64,000 nucleotides of DNA. Source: Marivivens sp. LCG002. GTDB lineage: Bacteria; Pseudomonadota; Alphaproteobacteria; Rhodobacterales; Rhodobacteraceae. Under the pieces are notes generated by a model that was not told the origin of the DNA, searched no databases, and saw nothing but the letters and a program-made list of their open reading frames with translations. Positions within the stretch are counted from its first letter, which is position 1, and each line of letters opens with the position of its first letter. The stretch lies in assembly GCF_030264275.1 (NCBI RefSeq), contig NZ_CP127165.1, positions 484,001 through 548,000 on the forward strand, written 5' to 3'. Made by a program: the position numbers and the translations under genes. This document shows positions 8,276 through 17,351 of the stretch, in pieces.

Positions 8276-9925
8276 ATGTCCGAACTTCGTGACGCAGCGA
8301 TGACGAGCAAGGCCTGGCCCTTTGAAGAAGCGCGCGCTGTTCTCAAACGTTATGAAAAAGCGCCCCCCGAAAAGGGATACGTCCTTTTCGAAACGGGCTA
8401 TGGCCCCTCGGGTCTGCCGCATATCGGCACCTTCGGCGAAGTGCTTCGCACGACGATGATCCGCCGTGCGTTCGAGACGATTTCTGACATTCCTACCCGT
8501 CTGATCTGTTTCTCGGATGACCTTGACGGGATGCGCAAAGTTCCGGGCAACGTTCCGAACCAAGAGATGCTCAAGGCGAACGAACAAAAGCCGCTGACCT
8601 CGGTGCCCGATCCGTTCGAAGAATTCGAAAGCTTTGGCCATCACAACAACGCCATGCTCCGCCGCTTCCTCGATACCTTCGGTTTCGAGTATGAATTCTA
8701 TTCGGCAACCGAATTCTACAAGTCCGGCCAGTTCGACGAAGTGCTCAAGCGCGCAGTCGATAAATACGAAGACATCATGAAGGTAATGCTGAAATCGCTC
8801 CGCGACGAACGCGCATCGACCTATTCGATCTTCCTTCCGATCCATCCCGAAACGGGCCGTGTTCTCTATGTGCCGATGAAGTCGGTCAACAAAGACGACT
8901 ACACCATCACCTTTGACGACGAAGACGGCAAGGAATGGACGCTCCCAGTCACAGGCGGCAACGTCAAACTCCAGTGGAAGCCCGACTTCGGCGCGCGCTG
9001 GGCGGCTCTTGGCGTGGACTTCGAGATGTATGGCAAGGATCACTCGACCAATACGCCGATCTATGACCGTATTTGTGAAATCCTCGGGATGAAAGCGCCC
9101 GAGCATTTCACCTATGAGCTTTTCCTTGATGCGAACGGCGAGAAAATCTCCAAATCCAAGGGCAACGGTATCTCGATCGACGAATGGCTGACCTATGCCT
9201 CGACCGAGTCCCTGTCGTACTTCATGTTCCTCAAGCCCAAGACCGCAAAGCGTCTGCACTTTGATATCATCCCCAAGATGGTGGACGAGTATCACCAGCA
9301 GCTTCGGGCCTATCCGACACAGGATATCGCAGGACAGCTCGCGAACCCCGTCTACCACATCCACAACGGCAACGTGCCCGAGTCCAAGATGGTGGTTCCG
9401 TTCTCGATGCTCCTCAACCTTGCGTCGGTTTCCGCGGCCGAAGACAAGGACCAGCTTTGGGGCTTTATCCAGCGTTATGCCCCCGAGGCGACCCCCGAGG
9501 GCAATCCCGACATGGATCAAGCCGCAGGCTTTGCCGTGCGCTATTACAACGACTTCGTCAAACCGACGAAGAAGTTCCGTCTGCCGACCGATCAAGAGCG
9601 CGGCGCGCTCGAGAACCTTGTCGCGGCGCTGCGTGATGAAAAGGTCGCTCTTGAAGCCATCGCCAAGAAGAACGCCGATGCCGGCAATGCGGACGAGGCT
9701 TTGCCGACCGTCGACTGGCAGGACGAAGAGTTCCTTCAGTCCATCGTTTTCGCCATCGGCAAAAACCACGGGTTCGAGCCGCTTCGTGCTTGGTTCTCTT
9801 GCCTTTACGAAGTGCTCTTGGGTGCTGAACAGGGTCCGCGTTTCGGCGGGTTCATCGCGCTCTACGGCATCGAAGAGAGCATCCAGTTGATCGAAGACGG
9901 TCTCGCAGGAAAGCTTGTCGGCTAA
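8276..9925 (+). CDS. lysK: Lysyl-tRNA synthetase, class I
   Basis: 549 residues with class I Rossmann signatures: HIGT at 49-52 (HIGH-type) and KISKS at 290-294 (KMSKS). This is the archaeal-type LysRS, found also in alphaproteobacteria and spirochaetes in place of class II LysS. It charges tRNA-Lys in the cytosol. The 110-nt leader can form a nested hairpin (TGACGTCTCA near 8197-8206 with TGAGACCGTCA near 8232-8242, one bulge, plus an inner CCCT/AGGG), of unknown significance. Confidence 0.95.
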   Translation: MSELRDAAMTSKAWPFEEARAVLKRYEKAPPEKGYVLFETGYGPSGLPHIGTFGEVLRTTMIRRAFETISDIPTRLICFSDDLDGMRKVPGNVPNQEMLKANEQKPLTSVPDPFEEFESFGHHNNAMLRRFLDTFGFEYEFYSATEFYKSGQFDEVLKRAVDKYEDIMKVMLKSLRDERASTYSIFLPIHPETGRVLYVPMKSVNKDDYTITFDDEDGKEWTLPVTGGNVKLQWKPDFGARWAALGVDFEMYGKDHSTNTPIYDRICEILGMKAPEHFTYELFLDANGEKISKSKGNGISIDEWLTYASTESLSYFMFLKPKTAKRLHFDIIPKMVDEYHQQLRAYPTQDIAGQLANPVYHIHNGNVPESKMVVPFSMLLNLASVSAAEDKDQLWGFIQRYAPEATPEGNPDMDQAAGFAVRYYNDFVKPTKKFRLPTDQERGALENLVAALRDEKVALEAIAKKNADAGNADEALPTVDWQDEEFLQSIVFAIGKNHGFEPLRAWFSCLYEVLLGAEQGPRFGGFIALYGIEESIQLIEDGLAGKLVG

Positions 9926-9941
9926 ACCACTTGAAGTTGAA

Positions 9942-9969
9942 ACATGGCAGGGCTAGGGTCCTGCCATGT
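9942..9969 (+). promoter_or_regulatory. Hairpin covering the start codon of the DUF4336 gene
   Basis: ACATGGCAGG (9942-9951) and CCTGCCATGT (9960-9969) form a perfect 10-bp stem with an 8-nt loop GCTAGGGT. The loop carries the only SD-like AGGG, and the right arm contains the ATG at 9966-9968. Folding would therefore hide the start codon. There is no T-run, so a simple terminator for lysK is less likely. Confidence 0.55.
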
Positions 9970-10697
9970 GTGTTACCTACGAGCCTCTTGATACGCTCAA
10001 ACCCATCGGTTCGGATATCTGGATCGTCGATGGCCCCGCGATCAGTTTTTATAAACTGCCGTTTTCGACCCGAATGACCATCGTGCGGCTCCAAAACGGG
10101 TCCGTTTGGGTGCATTCCCCCATCCGTCTCACCGAAGAGCTTGCCCAGACAATAGAGGCACTTGGCCCCGTTGTTGCGCTCATTGCGCCGAATTGGATCC
10201 ACTACGCCTATGTGAACGAATGGAAAGAGCGGTTCCCCGAGGCTTTGATCTATGCCGCTCCGGGGGTTGAAGCGCGGGCCAAGAAGCACGGTCTCGACAT
10301 CAAGGTCGATGTGCATCTGGGGCAGGGTGCCGAAACAGCTTGGCGCGGCGAAATTGCGCAAATGATCGTCGAAGGAAGCAAGGTCCACCGCGAGGCAGTC
10401 TTTTTCCATGAGGCCTCCAAGACGCTCATCCTCACCGACCTGATCGAGAATTTCGAACCCCACAAATTACCGTTTTTCATGCGCTGGGTCGTCCGTTTCG
10501 TCGGGCTTGCTGCGCCGAACGGTAAAATGCCCCCTGACATGCGGGCGACATTCCGCGGCAACGAGAGCCTCCTTAGAAACGCGGTTTTGCGGATGATCAA
10601 CTGGCGCCCCCATCGGATTGTGGTCGCGCATGGCAAGATCATTGATCTGGACGCCGTTGCGCACCTCCGCCGCGCCTTTGCCTCGGTTCTGGATTGA
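9966..10697 (+). CDS. DUF4336 domain protein (metallo-beta-lactamase-like)
   Basis: 243 residues matching DUF4336. The N-terminal PLDTLKPIGSDIWIVDGP and TRMTIVRL are family hallmarks, and the ALIAPNWIHYAYVNEW segment supplies the conserved histidine. The fold is thought to resemble the metallo-beta-lactamase fold, but the full H-x-H-x-D-H metal motif is absent. Biochemical function is unknown. The start codon lies within the 9942-9969 hairpin. A second segment, FEPHKLPFFMRWVVRFVG, is amphipathic. It stands between lysK and DUF4864 with no clear operon partner. Confidence 0.8.
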   Translation: MCVTYEPLDTLKPIGSDIWIVDGPAISFYKLPFSTRMTIVRLQNGSVWVHSPIRLTEELAQTIEALGPVVALIAPNWIHYAYVNEWKERFPEALIYAAPGVEARAKKHGLDIKVDVHLGQGAETAWRGEIAQMIVEGSKVHREAVFFHEASKTLILTDLIENFEPHKLPFFMRWVVRFVGLAAPNGKMPPDMRATFRGNESLLRNAVLRMINWRPHRIVVAHGKIIDLDAVAHLRRAFASVLD

Positions 10698-10741
10698 CAA
10701 GAGCTTGATGCGATCTACCTGAACGGCAGGGAGGATCGGTT

Positions 10742-11146
10742 ATGCGCGCTTTTATAACTGCTTTTTTCGTGATGTTTTCCTCTGTGTTTGCTGCGCAGGC
10801 GCAAGAGGAACCGAGCTTGGTGATCCAACAACAGCTTGATGCTTTTACGTCCCGTGATGTGAATCAAGCGTTCTCTTTCGCGAGCCCGATGATCCAAGGT
10901 ATGTTCCAGTCACCGAGCAATTTCGGGCAGATGGTCGAATTCGGTTATCCGATGGTCTGGAACAACAGTGAGACGCGGTTTCTCGACAAACGCGAGTTCC
11001 AGAACGGCGATGTCATCATGCAGAAGGTCATGATCCGCGATCAGGCGGGCGCGCTCCATATCCTTGAATATCAGATGGTTCGCCTGCCTCAGGGATGGAA
11101 GATCAACGGCGTCGAGCTGCTCAAACCGCCGCAGGTCGGGGCCTGA
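10742..11146 (+). CDS. DUF4864 domain exported protein
   Basis: 134 residues. A Sec signal peptide (residues 1-20, cleavage after AAQA) precedes a small NTF2-like domain with the DUF4864 pattern: VIQQQLDAFTSRDVNQAFSF, then FGQMVEFGYPMVW and GWKINGVELL. Periplasmic; function unknown. An AGGGAGGATCGGTT leader gives the SD. Its 3' end overlaps the convergent DUF4130 gene by 58 nt. Confidence 0.8.
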   Translation: MRAFITAFFVMFSSVFAAQAQEEPSLVIQQQLDAFTSRDVNQAFSFASPMIQGMFQSPSNFGQMVEFGYPMVWNNSETRFLDKREFQNGDVIMQKVMIRDQAGALHILEYQMVRLPQGWKINGVELLKPPQVGA

Positions 11147-11757
11147 TCCTCGAAGCCCGGTAGCATCGGGGCATCGATCGGTGTCGCGATCGGTTTGCGC
11201 CGCGTGATCTCGCCCACGCCCGCGCCGAGTTTCAAAACGCCGTCGCGATGGCGCAGGGTGATTTCGGGTGCATGGATCACCCAATCAAACGAATGGTATC
11301 GCTGGGCAAGGCTCGGGGCCATGGCTTCGAGAACGGGATGTTTGGGCGCAACCTGCGCAACAAGCGCACCACCGCAGTTCTCGAACCGAAGCTGTTTGCG
11401 CAGGATCATCTTTTGCCGCTCGACCGCCAGTTCCATATCTATCAGCGCAGCCACGGTCGGATCGGAGGTATCCGAGGCCAATTTCGGCGCCAGCCGCAGC
11501 CGCCAAAGAAGATCGTAAAGCAAAGCGAACCTTTGGGGCGAGGAATGCCAGATCGCGCGGCTGCTTAATTCCAGAAACCTCTCACTGACGCGAAGCCGGA
11601 ACATTGCAGGGGCAGGGGGCAAATCGAGATCGACAACCGGTGCATCATCCAGCCTCCAGACGACGTCTTCTGGCGGAATACGGTCATAGATCAGTCGTTT
11701 GGCGTGTCGACGCCAAAGGGTCAAAGTTCCGATGCTTGGCAAAAGAATTTCAGGCAT
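11089..11757 (-). CDS. DUF4130 putative DNA-metabolism protein lacking the uracil-glycosylase half
   Basis: 222 residues similar to the DUF4130 domain (TIGR03915, putative DNA metabolism). It has W-R-x-x-A-K-x-L-I near 15-22, IPPEDVVWR, RFALLYDLLWRL, and a KHPVLEAMAPSLAQRY segment. In many proteobacteria this domain is fused to a UdgX-type uracil-DNA glycosylase domain and sits beside a radical-SAM partner; both are missing here. The last 19 codons overlap the DUF4864 gene antisense and look unlike a conserved terminus. This suggests truncation or a standalone version. Confidence 0.6.
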   Translation of the reverse strand: MPEILLPSIGTLTLWRRHAKRLIYDRIPPEDVVWRLDDAPVVDLDLPPAPAMFRLRVSERFLELSSRAIWHSSPQRFALLYDLLWRLRLAPKLASDTSDPTVAALIDMELAVERQKMILRKQLRFENCGGALVAQVAPKHPVLEAMAPSLAQRYHSFDWVIHAPEITLRHRDGVLKLGAGVGEITRRKPIATPIDAPMLPGFEDQAPTCGGLSSSTPLIFHP

Positions 11758-11854
11758 ATGTTCACTTTATGTTCTCGCTTTACGCTATGCAAGAGAGCAC
11801 TCGACACCGCCCCCGTAAAACAGTCATCTTGCCCTCGCAAAAGAGGAGAACGAG

Positions 11855-13099
11855 ATGAAGGTCATTGTCATCGGCGCGGGCGTTATCGGGATCACTTCGG
11901 CACTTGCCTTGTGCCGCGAGGGTCACGACGTCACGATCCTCGACCGCGAAGGTGTGGCGGCAGGGGCATCCCAAGGCAATGCGGGTGCATTCGCTTTTCC
12001 GGGGGTGATTCCCGTTGCAACGCCGGGGATCGTGCTCAAGGCCCCCAAATGGCTCCTTGACCCGCTTGGCCCTCTTTCGATCCCGCCGCGCTATGCGCTC
12101 AAACTTGCGCCGTGGCTTGTTCGGTTCTGGCGGGCCAGCTGGCGTGATAGGTTCGAGCCCACCGTTGCCGCACATGGGGCCCTGATGGCACACTCCAGCC
12201 GCGCGCTCGAAGCACTTGTCCAGCGCTACGGCCTTGAAAGCCATCTGCACCGTGAAGGCCAGATCGATGTCTATGACAGCGAGAGAACCTATCGCGAAAG
12301 CCTTGCCTTCTGGGATCTTGCGGCGCGTCACGGTGTCGAACACGAACGGCTCGAAGGACGGAATGCGTTGCTTGATCGGCAAGCGGGCCTTGCCTCCCGC
12401 TTTGAATACGGGGTTTTCACCCCGTCGTGGCTCAACGTCTTTGACCCCAAAATCTGGGTCCAGACCCTTGCCGAACTCTTTGTACAGCAGGGCGGCAAGA
12501 TCGAGATCGCTTCTGTCGAGGCACTTCGCAGCGATCAGGACGGGGCGGTGGTTCATGCAGGCGGCACCGAGCATAGGTGTGATCGCGTCGTTCTAGCGGC
12601 AGGCGCCTTTTCACATCGTTTGGCCAAGACTTTGGGCGATCACATCCCGCTCGAAACGGAACGCGGTTACAATACCACACTTCCCAAAGGTGCCTTTGAT
12701 CTGACGACTTTTCTGACCTTTGCCGATCACGGATTCGTCGTTGGACGGTCGGGGCCTGGCATTCGCGTGGGCGGGGCCGTCGAGCTTGGAGGTCTCGAGC
12801 TGCCCGCCAATATGAAACGCGCCGATGCCCTGCTGCAAAAAGCCAAAAAGTTCCTTCCCGATCTTAACACTTCGGGCGGACGGCAGTGGATGGGTTTTCG
12901 CCCCTCGACCCCTGACTGCAAACCCGTGATTTCCATGTCGCCTTCGTCGCCTTTGGTGATTTATGCGTTTGGTCACGGGCACTTGGGCCTTACCCAATCG
13001 GTCGGCACGTCAGAGCTTGTCGCCGATCTTGTCCTTGGTCGCACCCCTTCCATCGATCTCGCTCCGTTTGCCGCGGACCGGTTTTCCAAGATTTTCTGA
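11855..13099 (+). CDS. FAD-dependent D-amino-acid dehydrogenase-like oxidase (DadA family)
   Basis: 414 residues of the DAO/DadA superfamily. The N-terminal dinucleotide fold is VIGAGVIGITSALAL, with the acidic FAD-ribose residue in ILDRE. SQGNAGAF follows, then a C-terminal GFRPSTPDCKPVI and GHGHLGLT typical of DadA-like dehydrogenases. It likely oxidises a D-amino acid or a hydroxyproline isomer, feeding electrons to the membrane; the substrate is uncertain. An AGAGGAG SD precedes the ATG. No hydroxyproline epimerase or racemase gene is adjacent. Confidence 0.83.
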   Translation: MKVIVIGAGVIGITSALALCREGHDVTILDREGVAAGASQGNAGAFAFPGVIPVATPGIVLKAPKWLLDPLGPLSIPPRYALKLAPWLVRFWRASWRDRFEPTVAAHGALMAHSSRALEALVQRYGLESHLHREGQIDVYDSERTYRESLAFWDLAARHGVEHERLEGRNALLDRQAGLASRFEYGVFTPSWLNVFDPKIWVQTLAELFVQQGGKIEIASVEALRSDQDGAVVHAGGTEHRCDRVVLAAGAFSHRLAKTLGDHIPLETERGYNTTLPKGAFDLTTFLTFADHGFVVGRSGPGIRVGGAVELGGLELPANMKRADALLQKAKKFLPDLNTSGGRQWMGFRPSTPDCKPVISMSPSSPLVIYAFGHGHLGLTQSVGTSELVADLVLGRTPSIDLAPFAADRFSKIF

Positions 13100-13184
13100 G
13101 GCCCGCGATTAAGGGGCTAACATTCTCGCATCTTCCGAAATTTTCGCCTTGTTTTCCTCAAGCTCGACCGATAAACGCAACGGC

Positions 13185-13274
13185 GGAGACGTGGCCGAGT
13201 GGTCGAAGGCGCTCCCCTGCTAAGGGAGTAGACGGGTAACCGTCTCGAGGGTTCGAATCCCTTCGTCTCCGCCA
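13185..13274 (+). tRNA. tRNA-Ser(GCT)
   Basis: A 90-nt class II tRNA including an encoded CCA. Acceptor arms are GGAGACG (13185-13191) and CGTCTCC (13264-13270). The anticodon loop CTGCTAA gives anticodon GCT (reads AGC/AGT) between CTCCC and GGGAG. The variable arm is long (GACGGGTAACCGTC), and the T-arm is GAGGGTTCGAATCCCTT. A weak promoter, TTGTTT and TAAACG with a 17-nt gap (13149-13177), would start transcription at the mature end. Confidence 0.97.
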
Positions 13275-13299
13275 CTTGCACAGTGCAAACCCGAAAACA

Positions 13300-13324
13300 G
13301 GTCCCTCTCGGGGCCTTTTTCTTT
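13300..13324 (+). terminator. Terminator after tRNA-Ser
   Basis: GGTCCC (13300-13305) pairs with GGGGCC (13310-13315), one G-T pair, around a TCTC loop. It is followed by TTTTTCTTT. Confidence 0.75.
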
Positions 13325-13717
13325 ATGTGCCAAAGGGGTTTAGCGGGGCCATCCGACTTTCGGAGACTAGTGTTAGGGCCGAAATCGGTCTCTGAACGTT
13401 CTGCGTCTCTTTCCACCCGCCCTTCACCCAAATCGAGACGGATTCAAAATATCGCGCGATTTCAGTATGTTGGCGAAATCGAACAGCGCCGCAGTTGACG
13501 CGGGTTCGTCTGCTCTCGATGCGAACAGAGACACCAGAAGGCGGCGTGGTTGTGCGGGTTGGTGGGCATTTCGGCGCAGGTTGTGTCGTACATTTGGTTG
13601 ACGCAAAGGGCGGATAGCTGACGTTCGGTGGCACCTGTTTTTCCGACCGTCTCCAACGTTTCCGCTCAAAGGTCCAAAGACCTTATGCCACTCATTTTTC
13701 AATGCTGCGTTAGAATA
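13325..13717. other. Non-coding stretch at the island's left edge, possible integrase relic
   Basis: About 390 nt without a convincing intact gene. On the minus strand a short frame (13656-13462) contains TVGKTGATERQLSAL. This resembles the GATERQLMA-type segment that precedes the second His of tyrosine recombinases, but the flanking R-H-R-Y residues are not present. If real, it is a decayed integrase fragment beside tRNA-Ser. No copy of the tRNA 3' end was seen at the other edge. Confidence 0.3.
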
Positions 13718-14380
13718 TCAAGCACCAGTGAGCACCTGTCGTCCGTCTTCGCGCCATTCGGGCAGGCCACCATCAAGGCGGCGGGCTGTCAATCCAAGCT
13801 TGCGGAGTGCGGCGACGGCTTGGAGGGCGTAGACGCAATAAGGGCCCCTGCAATACGCCACGATTTCTGCGGTCGGATCGAGGGTCGGGACGATCCGCTC
13901 GATCTCCGCAAGTGTTGTGTTGAGCGCGCCCGGAATGTGACCTGCGGCGAATTCATCTGCAGGACGAACGTCGAGAACGGTCACCGAACCCTCGGCAATT
14001 CGTGCCGCGAGGTCTTCCCGGCTCACCGGCTCGGGGGCATCTTCGCCGCCTGAAAGCCCACGCAGGATACGTTCGACCTGCGCGAGGTTCCGCTCGGCAA
14101 CGATGCGCAGAAGGTCCATCAGCGCAAGTGTCTTAGCATCGGTCAGCCGGTAGATTACCGCCTTGCCGTCGCGGCGGCTGGTGACGAGTGCAGCGCGGCG
14201 GAGCTGTTGCAGATGTTGCGAGCAATTCGCGATGGTCAGACCCGTCTTGTCGGCCAAGGCCTCCACCCCGCGTTCTCCTTGCGCCAGTTGTTCCAGCAAC
14301 ATCAGCCGCGCCGGTGCTGACAAGGCGCGCGCGACGAGTGCGTATTCCTCCAAGAGGGCAAGCTTCGGGCTTATTGACAA
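13718..14380 (-). CDS. ArsR/SmtB-family regulator fused to a rhodanese domain
   Basis: 220 residues: an N-terminal winged HTH (about 10-95, recognition region TIANCSQHLQQLRRA) and a C-terminal rhodanese domain (about 118-215). The rhodanese active loop CRGPYC has catalytic Cys177 and a second Cys182; the only HTH cysteine is Cys53. The fusion suggests a repressor that senses or handles sulfane sulfur. The TTG start has CAGGAG 8 nt upstream. It diverges from the desaturase-like operon across a 20-bp palindrome (14404-14423). Leu CTG use and GC are higher than in flanking backbone genes, suggesting transfer. Confidence 0.87.
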   Translation of the reverse strand: MSISPKLALLEEYALVARALSAPARLMLLEQLAQGERGVEALADKTGLTIANCSQHLQQLRRAALVTSRRDGKAVIYRLTDAKTLALMDLLRIVAERNLAQVERILRGLSGGEDAPEPVSREDLAARIAEGSVTVLDVRPADEFAAGHIPGALNTTLAEIERIVPTLDPTAEIVAYCRGPYCVYALQAVAALRKLGLTARRLDGGLPEWREDGRQVLTGA

Positions 14381-14403
14381 GGCGTGTCTCCTGACCCTAG
14401 ATC

Positions 14404-14423
14404 ATTCAAGCGATAACTTGAAT
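14404..14423. promoter_or_regulatory. Palindromic operator for the ArsR-type regulator
   Basis: ATTCAAG (14404-14410), 6-nt spacer, CTTGAAT (14417-14423): a perfect 7-6-7 inverted repeat in the divergent promoter between the regulator (start 14380) and the desaturase-like gene (start 14469). The placement fits autoregulation plus control of the operon. Confidence 0.6.
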
Positions 14424-14468
14424 AATAGCGATTCCTTCGCACCCCACAAGCCCCAAGGCCAGCGCCCC

Positions 14469-15323
14469 ATGTCCGAGACCATCCTTGCCGCCGAACCGAC
14501 GGTTCGCCTTGCGATTTTCCTTGGCGTGCTGGCGGCAATCGCGCTGTGGGAAGTGGCGGCCCCCCGGCGCAGGCGAGAAATCCCGCGCGTGATCCGCTGG
14601 ACGAACAACCTCGCGCTTGTCGTGGTCGACACGATCATCTTGCGGCTGTCGTTCCCGATCCTTGCGGTCGGGCTGGCGGTGATGGCCGAGGATCGCGGCT
14701 GGGGGCTCTTCAACAACATCGACGTCCCGTTCTGGGTCGCGGTCGTGGTCTCGATGCTGCTGCTCGATCTGGCGATCTACCTTCAGCATGTGATGTTCCA
14801 CGCGGTGCCGGGGCTCTGGCGGCTGCACCGGATGCACCATGCAGATCTTGATTTCGACGCCACGACCGGATTGCGCTTTCACCCGGTGGAAATCCTCATT
14901 TCCATGGGGATCAAGCTGGCGGCGGTCGCGGCGCTTGGGCCGCCCGCCCTCGCGGTGCTGCTGTTCGAGGTGATCCTGAACGCCACAGCACTTTTCAACC
15001 ACGCCAACATCAATCTGCCGCACCTGGTGGACCGTGTTCTCCGCGTGTTCGTGGTGACACCGGACATGCACCGCGTCCACCATTCGAGTGACCCGCGCGA
15101 GACCAACTCCAATTACGGCTTTAACCTGCCGTGGTGGGATCGGCTTCTGGGCACCTACATCGCCCAGCCCGCGAGGGGCCATGAGGCGATGGAGATCGGC
15201 ATCGAGCAATTCCGCACGCGCCGCGATCTCTGGCTTGACCGGATGCTGATCCAGCCTCTGCACGGGCCGGCGAGCGGCCATGCGCTCGATCCCCGGAACA
15301 CCACAAAGGAGCCTGCCGAATGA
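14469..15323 (+). CDS. Sterol desaturase/fatty-acid hydroxylase superfamily membrane protein
   Basis: 284 residues with about four hydrophobic helices and the di-iron histidine boxes of the family: LQHVMFH, LHRMHHAD, FNHANI and MHRVHHSS, the last followed by NYGFNLPWWDRLLGTY. These integral-membrane di-iron enzymes hydroxylate or desaturate lipids; the substrate here is unknown. The ATG at 14469 opens the domain; longer frames upstream cross the operator and regulator start. It is first in a tight operon with the MFS gene (4-nt overlap). Confidence 0.85.
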   Translation: MSETILAAEPTVRLAIFLGVLAAIALWEVAAPRRRREIPRVIRWTNNLALVVVDTIILRLSFPILAVGLAVMAEDRGWGLFNNIDVPFWVAVVVSMLLLDLAIYLQHVMFHAVPGLWRLHRMHHADLDFDATTGLRFHPVEILISMGIKLAAVAALGPPALAVLLFEVILNATALFNHANINLPHLVDRVLRVFVVTPDMHRVHHSSDPRETNSNYGFNLPWWDRLLGTYIAQPARGHEAMEIGIEQFRTRRDLWLDRMLIQPLHGPASGHALDPRNTTKEPAE

Positions 15324-16630
15324 CCGCAAGCGAGTTCACGCGCGGCCTCCGCGAGAACCGGGTTCAGGTCGCCCATCAGCTGATCCAGGTGATGCTGGTT
15401 GGCTTTGCCATCGGCATGACGCGCACGGTGGTGCCCGCGCTGGCCGAGAGCGAGTTCGGGCTCGAGCGCGGCTCCTTCCTGCTGCTCGCCTCCTTCGTGG
15501 TGGCCTTCGGTGCCGTGAAGGCGGTGATGAACTTCGTCGCTGGGCGCTGGTCGGAGCGGATCGGACGCAAGCGGGTGCTGTTCTGGGGCTGGGTCGCAGC
15601 ACTGCCGATCCCGGTGATGATCTGTTACGCCCCCGACTGGAACTGGATTGTCGCGGCGACTGTGCTCCTCGGCGTCAACCAGGGCCTCTGCTGGTCGATG
15701 ACGCAGACCGCGAAGCTCGACATCACCAAGGCCGAGGAACGCGGGCTCACCATGGGGCTCAACGAGTTCTCCGGCTATGTCGGCGTCGCGATCGCAGGCA
15801 TCCTGACGGCCTATGCCGCCGAAGCCTTGGGGGCACGGGTCGGCTTGCTCGTCTTCGGCATGGCCGTGGTCCTGCTGGCGCTGCTGCTCACCGTCGTCTG
15901 GGTGAGGGACACGCTGCCATGGGCGAAGGCGGAGACCGCCGCGCACAAGGCAGCACCCCCGAAATCGCTGCCGCGCTACCCTAAGGGCGTGTCCGAGCAT
16001 CCCACGACGGGCGAGGTCTTCGCGCTGATGAGCTGGCGCGATCGCCGCCTCTTCGCGATCAGCCAGGCGGCGCTGGTCGAGAAGTTCGTCGATGCGCTGG
16101 TCTGGGCGCTGTTCCCGGTCTTCTTCGTGACGCAGGGCGCGACCCTGACCGAGGTCGGCTGGATCGTCGGTACCTACGGCTTCGTCTGGGGCGGCTCGCA
16201 ACTCTTCACCGGGCGGCTGTCGGACCAGGTCGGGCGGTTCTGGCCAAACGTGCTGGGAATGTGGATCTGCGGTGCGGGCGTGGCAATGGTGGTCGTGGGC
16301 ACCGGCGCGCTGTGGTGGTCGGTCTCGGCGGGCGTGGCGGGCTTCGGCATGGCGCTCCTTTACCCGAACCTCGGCGCGGCCGTGGCCGACATCACGCCGC
16401 CGGCCTGGCGCGGCTCGGCCATCGGCATCTACCGCTTTTGGCGCGACCTCGGCTACGCCATCGGCGCGCTCGGCCTCGGCCTTGCCGCCAGCCTGACGGG
16501 TGCGGCCGAAGCCGCCTTTTGGTTCGTGGCGACCTCCATGTTCGTCTCGGGCGCCGTGCTCTTCTGGCTCGGCGAAGAAACCCAACCGCGGCTGAATCCC
16601 GCCAGCCCTCGGGAGATCGCAGATGACTGA
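15320..16630 (+). CDS. MFS transporter
   Basis: 436 residues, about 12 membrane helices in two halves. The cytoplasmic loop 2-3 motif is present as GRWSERIGRKRVLFWGW, and its repeat in the second half as GRLSDQVGRFWPN. The substrate is unknown. The start overlaps the previous stop as ATGA, and the stop overlaps the next start by 8 nt, so translational coupling is likely. It is strongly GC-rich with CTG leucines, unlike the backbone genes on either side of the island. Confidence 0.88.
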   Translation: MTASEFTRGLRENRVQVAHQLIQVMLVGFAIGMTRTVVPALAESEFGLERGSFLLLASFVVAFGAVKAVMNFVAGRWSERIGRKRVLFWGWVAALPIPVMICYAPDWNWIVAATVLLGVNQGLCWSMTQTAKLDITKAEERGLTMGLNEFSGYVGVAIAGILTAYAAEALGARVGLLVFGMAVVLLALLLTVVWVRDTLPWAKAETAAHKAAPPKSLPRYPKGVSEHPTTGEVFALMSWRDRRLFAISQAALVEKFVDALVWALFPVFFVTQGATLTEVGWIVGTYGFVWGGSQLFTGRLSDQVGRFWPNVLGMWICGAGVAMVVVGTGALWWSVSAGVAGFGMALLYPNLGAAVADITPPAWRGSAIGIYRFWRDLGYAIGALGLGLAASLTGAAEAAFWFVATSMFVSGAVLFWLGEETQPRLNPASPREIADD

Positions 16631-17342
16631 CACCCTGACACGTGCCTTTGGCGCAGTCGCGATCCTGCTTGGCCTTACCTCCCTCGGGCTTCTTGCCGTC
16701 TCGGTCTGGGGCTTCAGGGCAGGCGGCTGGCCTTGGCCGCAGTCCTATGACCTTGCCGGCTGGAGCGCCTGGGCGGCGGGCGCCGGAACCGTCGCCGCAT
16801 TGGCAGGGTTTGTGGTCTGGCTGCGCCACCGGAAGGGCGGCGCCGGCGCGGTCCTGCTGGGGCTGATCCTGTCACTACCGGTCGCGGGGCTTGGTGCTGC
16901 TTTCGAAATCGCCGCACGCACCACGCCGCCGATCAACGACATCTCAACCGACACCGACGATCCGCCTGTCTTCTGGTTCACGGCCACGCCGAGCGACTAC
17001 CCAGCGCAGAACGCCGAGCCGCAACGCGCCGCCTATCCGGATGTGCGCCCGCTGGACCTCTCGATGCCTGTTGACGACGCCTTTTCGGCGGCCCTCGCCC
17101 TCGTGGAGGCACGCGGCTGGGAGGTGCTGTCGGCCGATCCCGTGGAAAGCCAGATCGAGGCCATCGCCACGAGCCGTCTGTTCGGCTTCGAGGACGAGGT
17201 GGCGATCCGTGTCACCGAAACCGACACCGGAACCCGCATCGACATGCGCTCGCGCTCGCGGCTGGGCCAGATCGACCGCGGCGCCAACGCCCGGCGCATC
17301 GAAGCCTTCCTCGCCGATCTCGAAACGCGCGCCCAGACCTGA
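16623..17342 (+). CDS. DUF1499 domain membrane protein
   Basis: 239 residues. Three hydrophobic segments (about residues 10-30, 45-65 and 75-98) lead into a periplasmic DUF1499 domain: DISTDTDDPPVFWF, AFSAALALVEARGWEVL and IEAIATSRLFGFEDEVAIRV. DUF1499 function is not established. It overlaps the MFS gene by 8 nt and is followed after 9 nt by the truncated DsrE gene, so these were once one operon under the ArsR-rhodanese regulator. Confidence 0.82.
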   Translation: MTDTLTRAFGAVAILLGLTSLGLLAVSVWGFRAGGWPWPQSYDLAGWSAWAAGAGTVAALAGFVVWLRHRKGGAGAVLLGLILSLPVAGLGAAFEIAARTTPPINDISTDTDDPPVFWFTATPSDYPAQNAEPQRAAYPDVRPLDLSMPVDDAFSAALALVEARGWEVLSADPVESQIEAIATSRLFGFEDEVAIRVTETDTGTRIDMRSRSRLGQIDRGANARRIEAFLADLETRAQT

Positions 17343-17351
17343 GGATCGACA

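Noticed and set aside
8240-9769. A 509-codon minus-strand frame
   Set aside because: Antisense shadow of lysK.
13424-13702. Possible 92-residue minus-strand gene
   Set aside because: No SD or family; composition looks non-coding. Only the short integrase-like segment in another frame was kept as a tentative relic.
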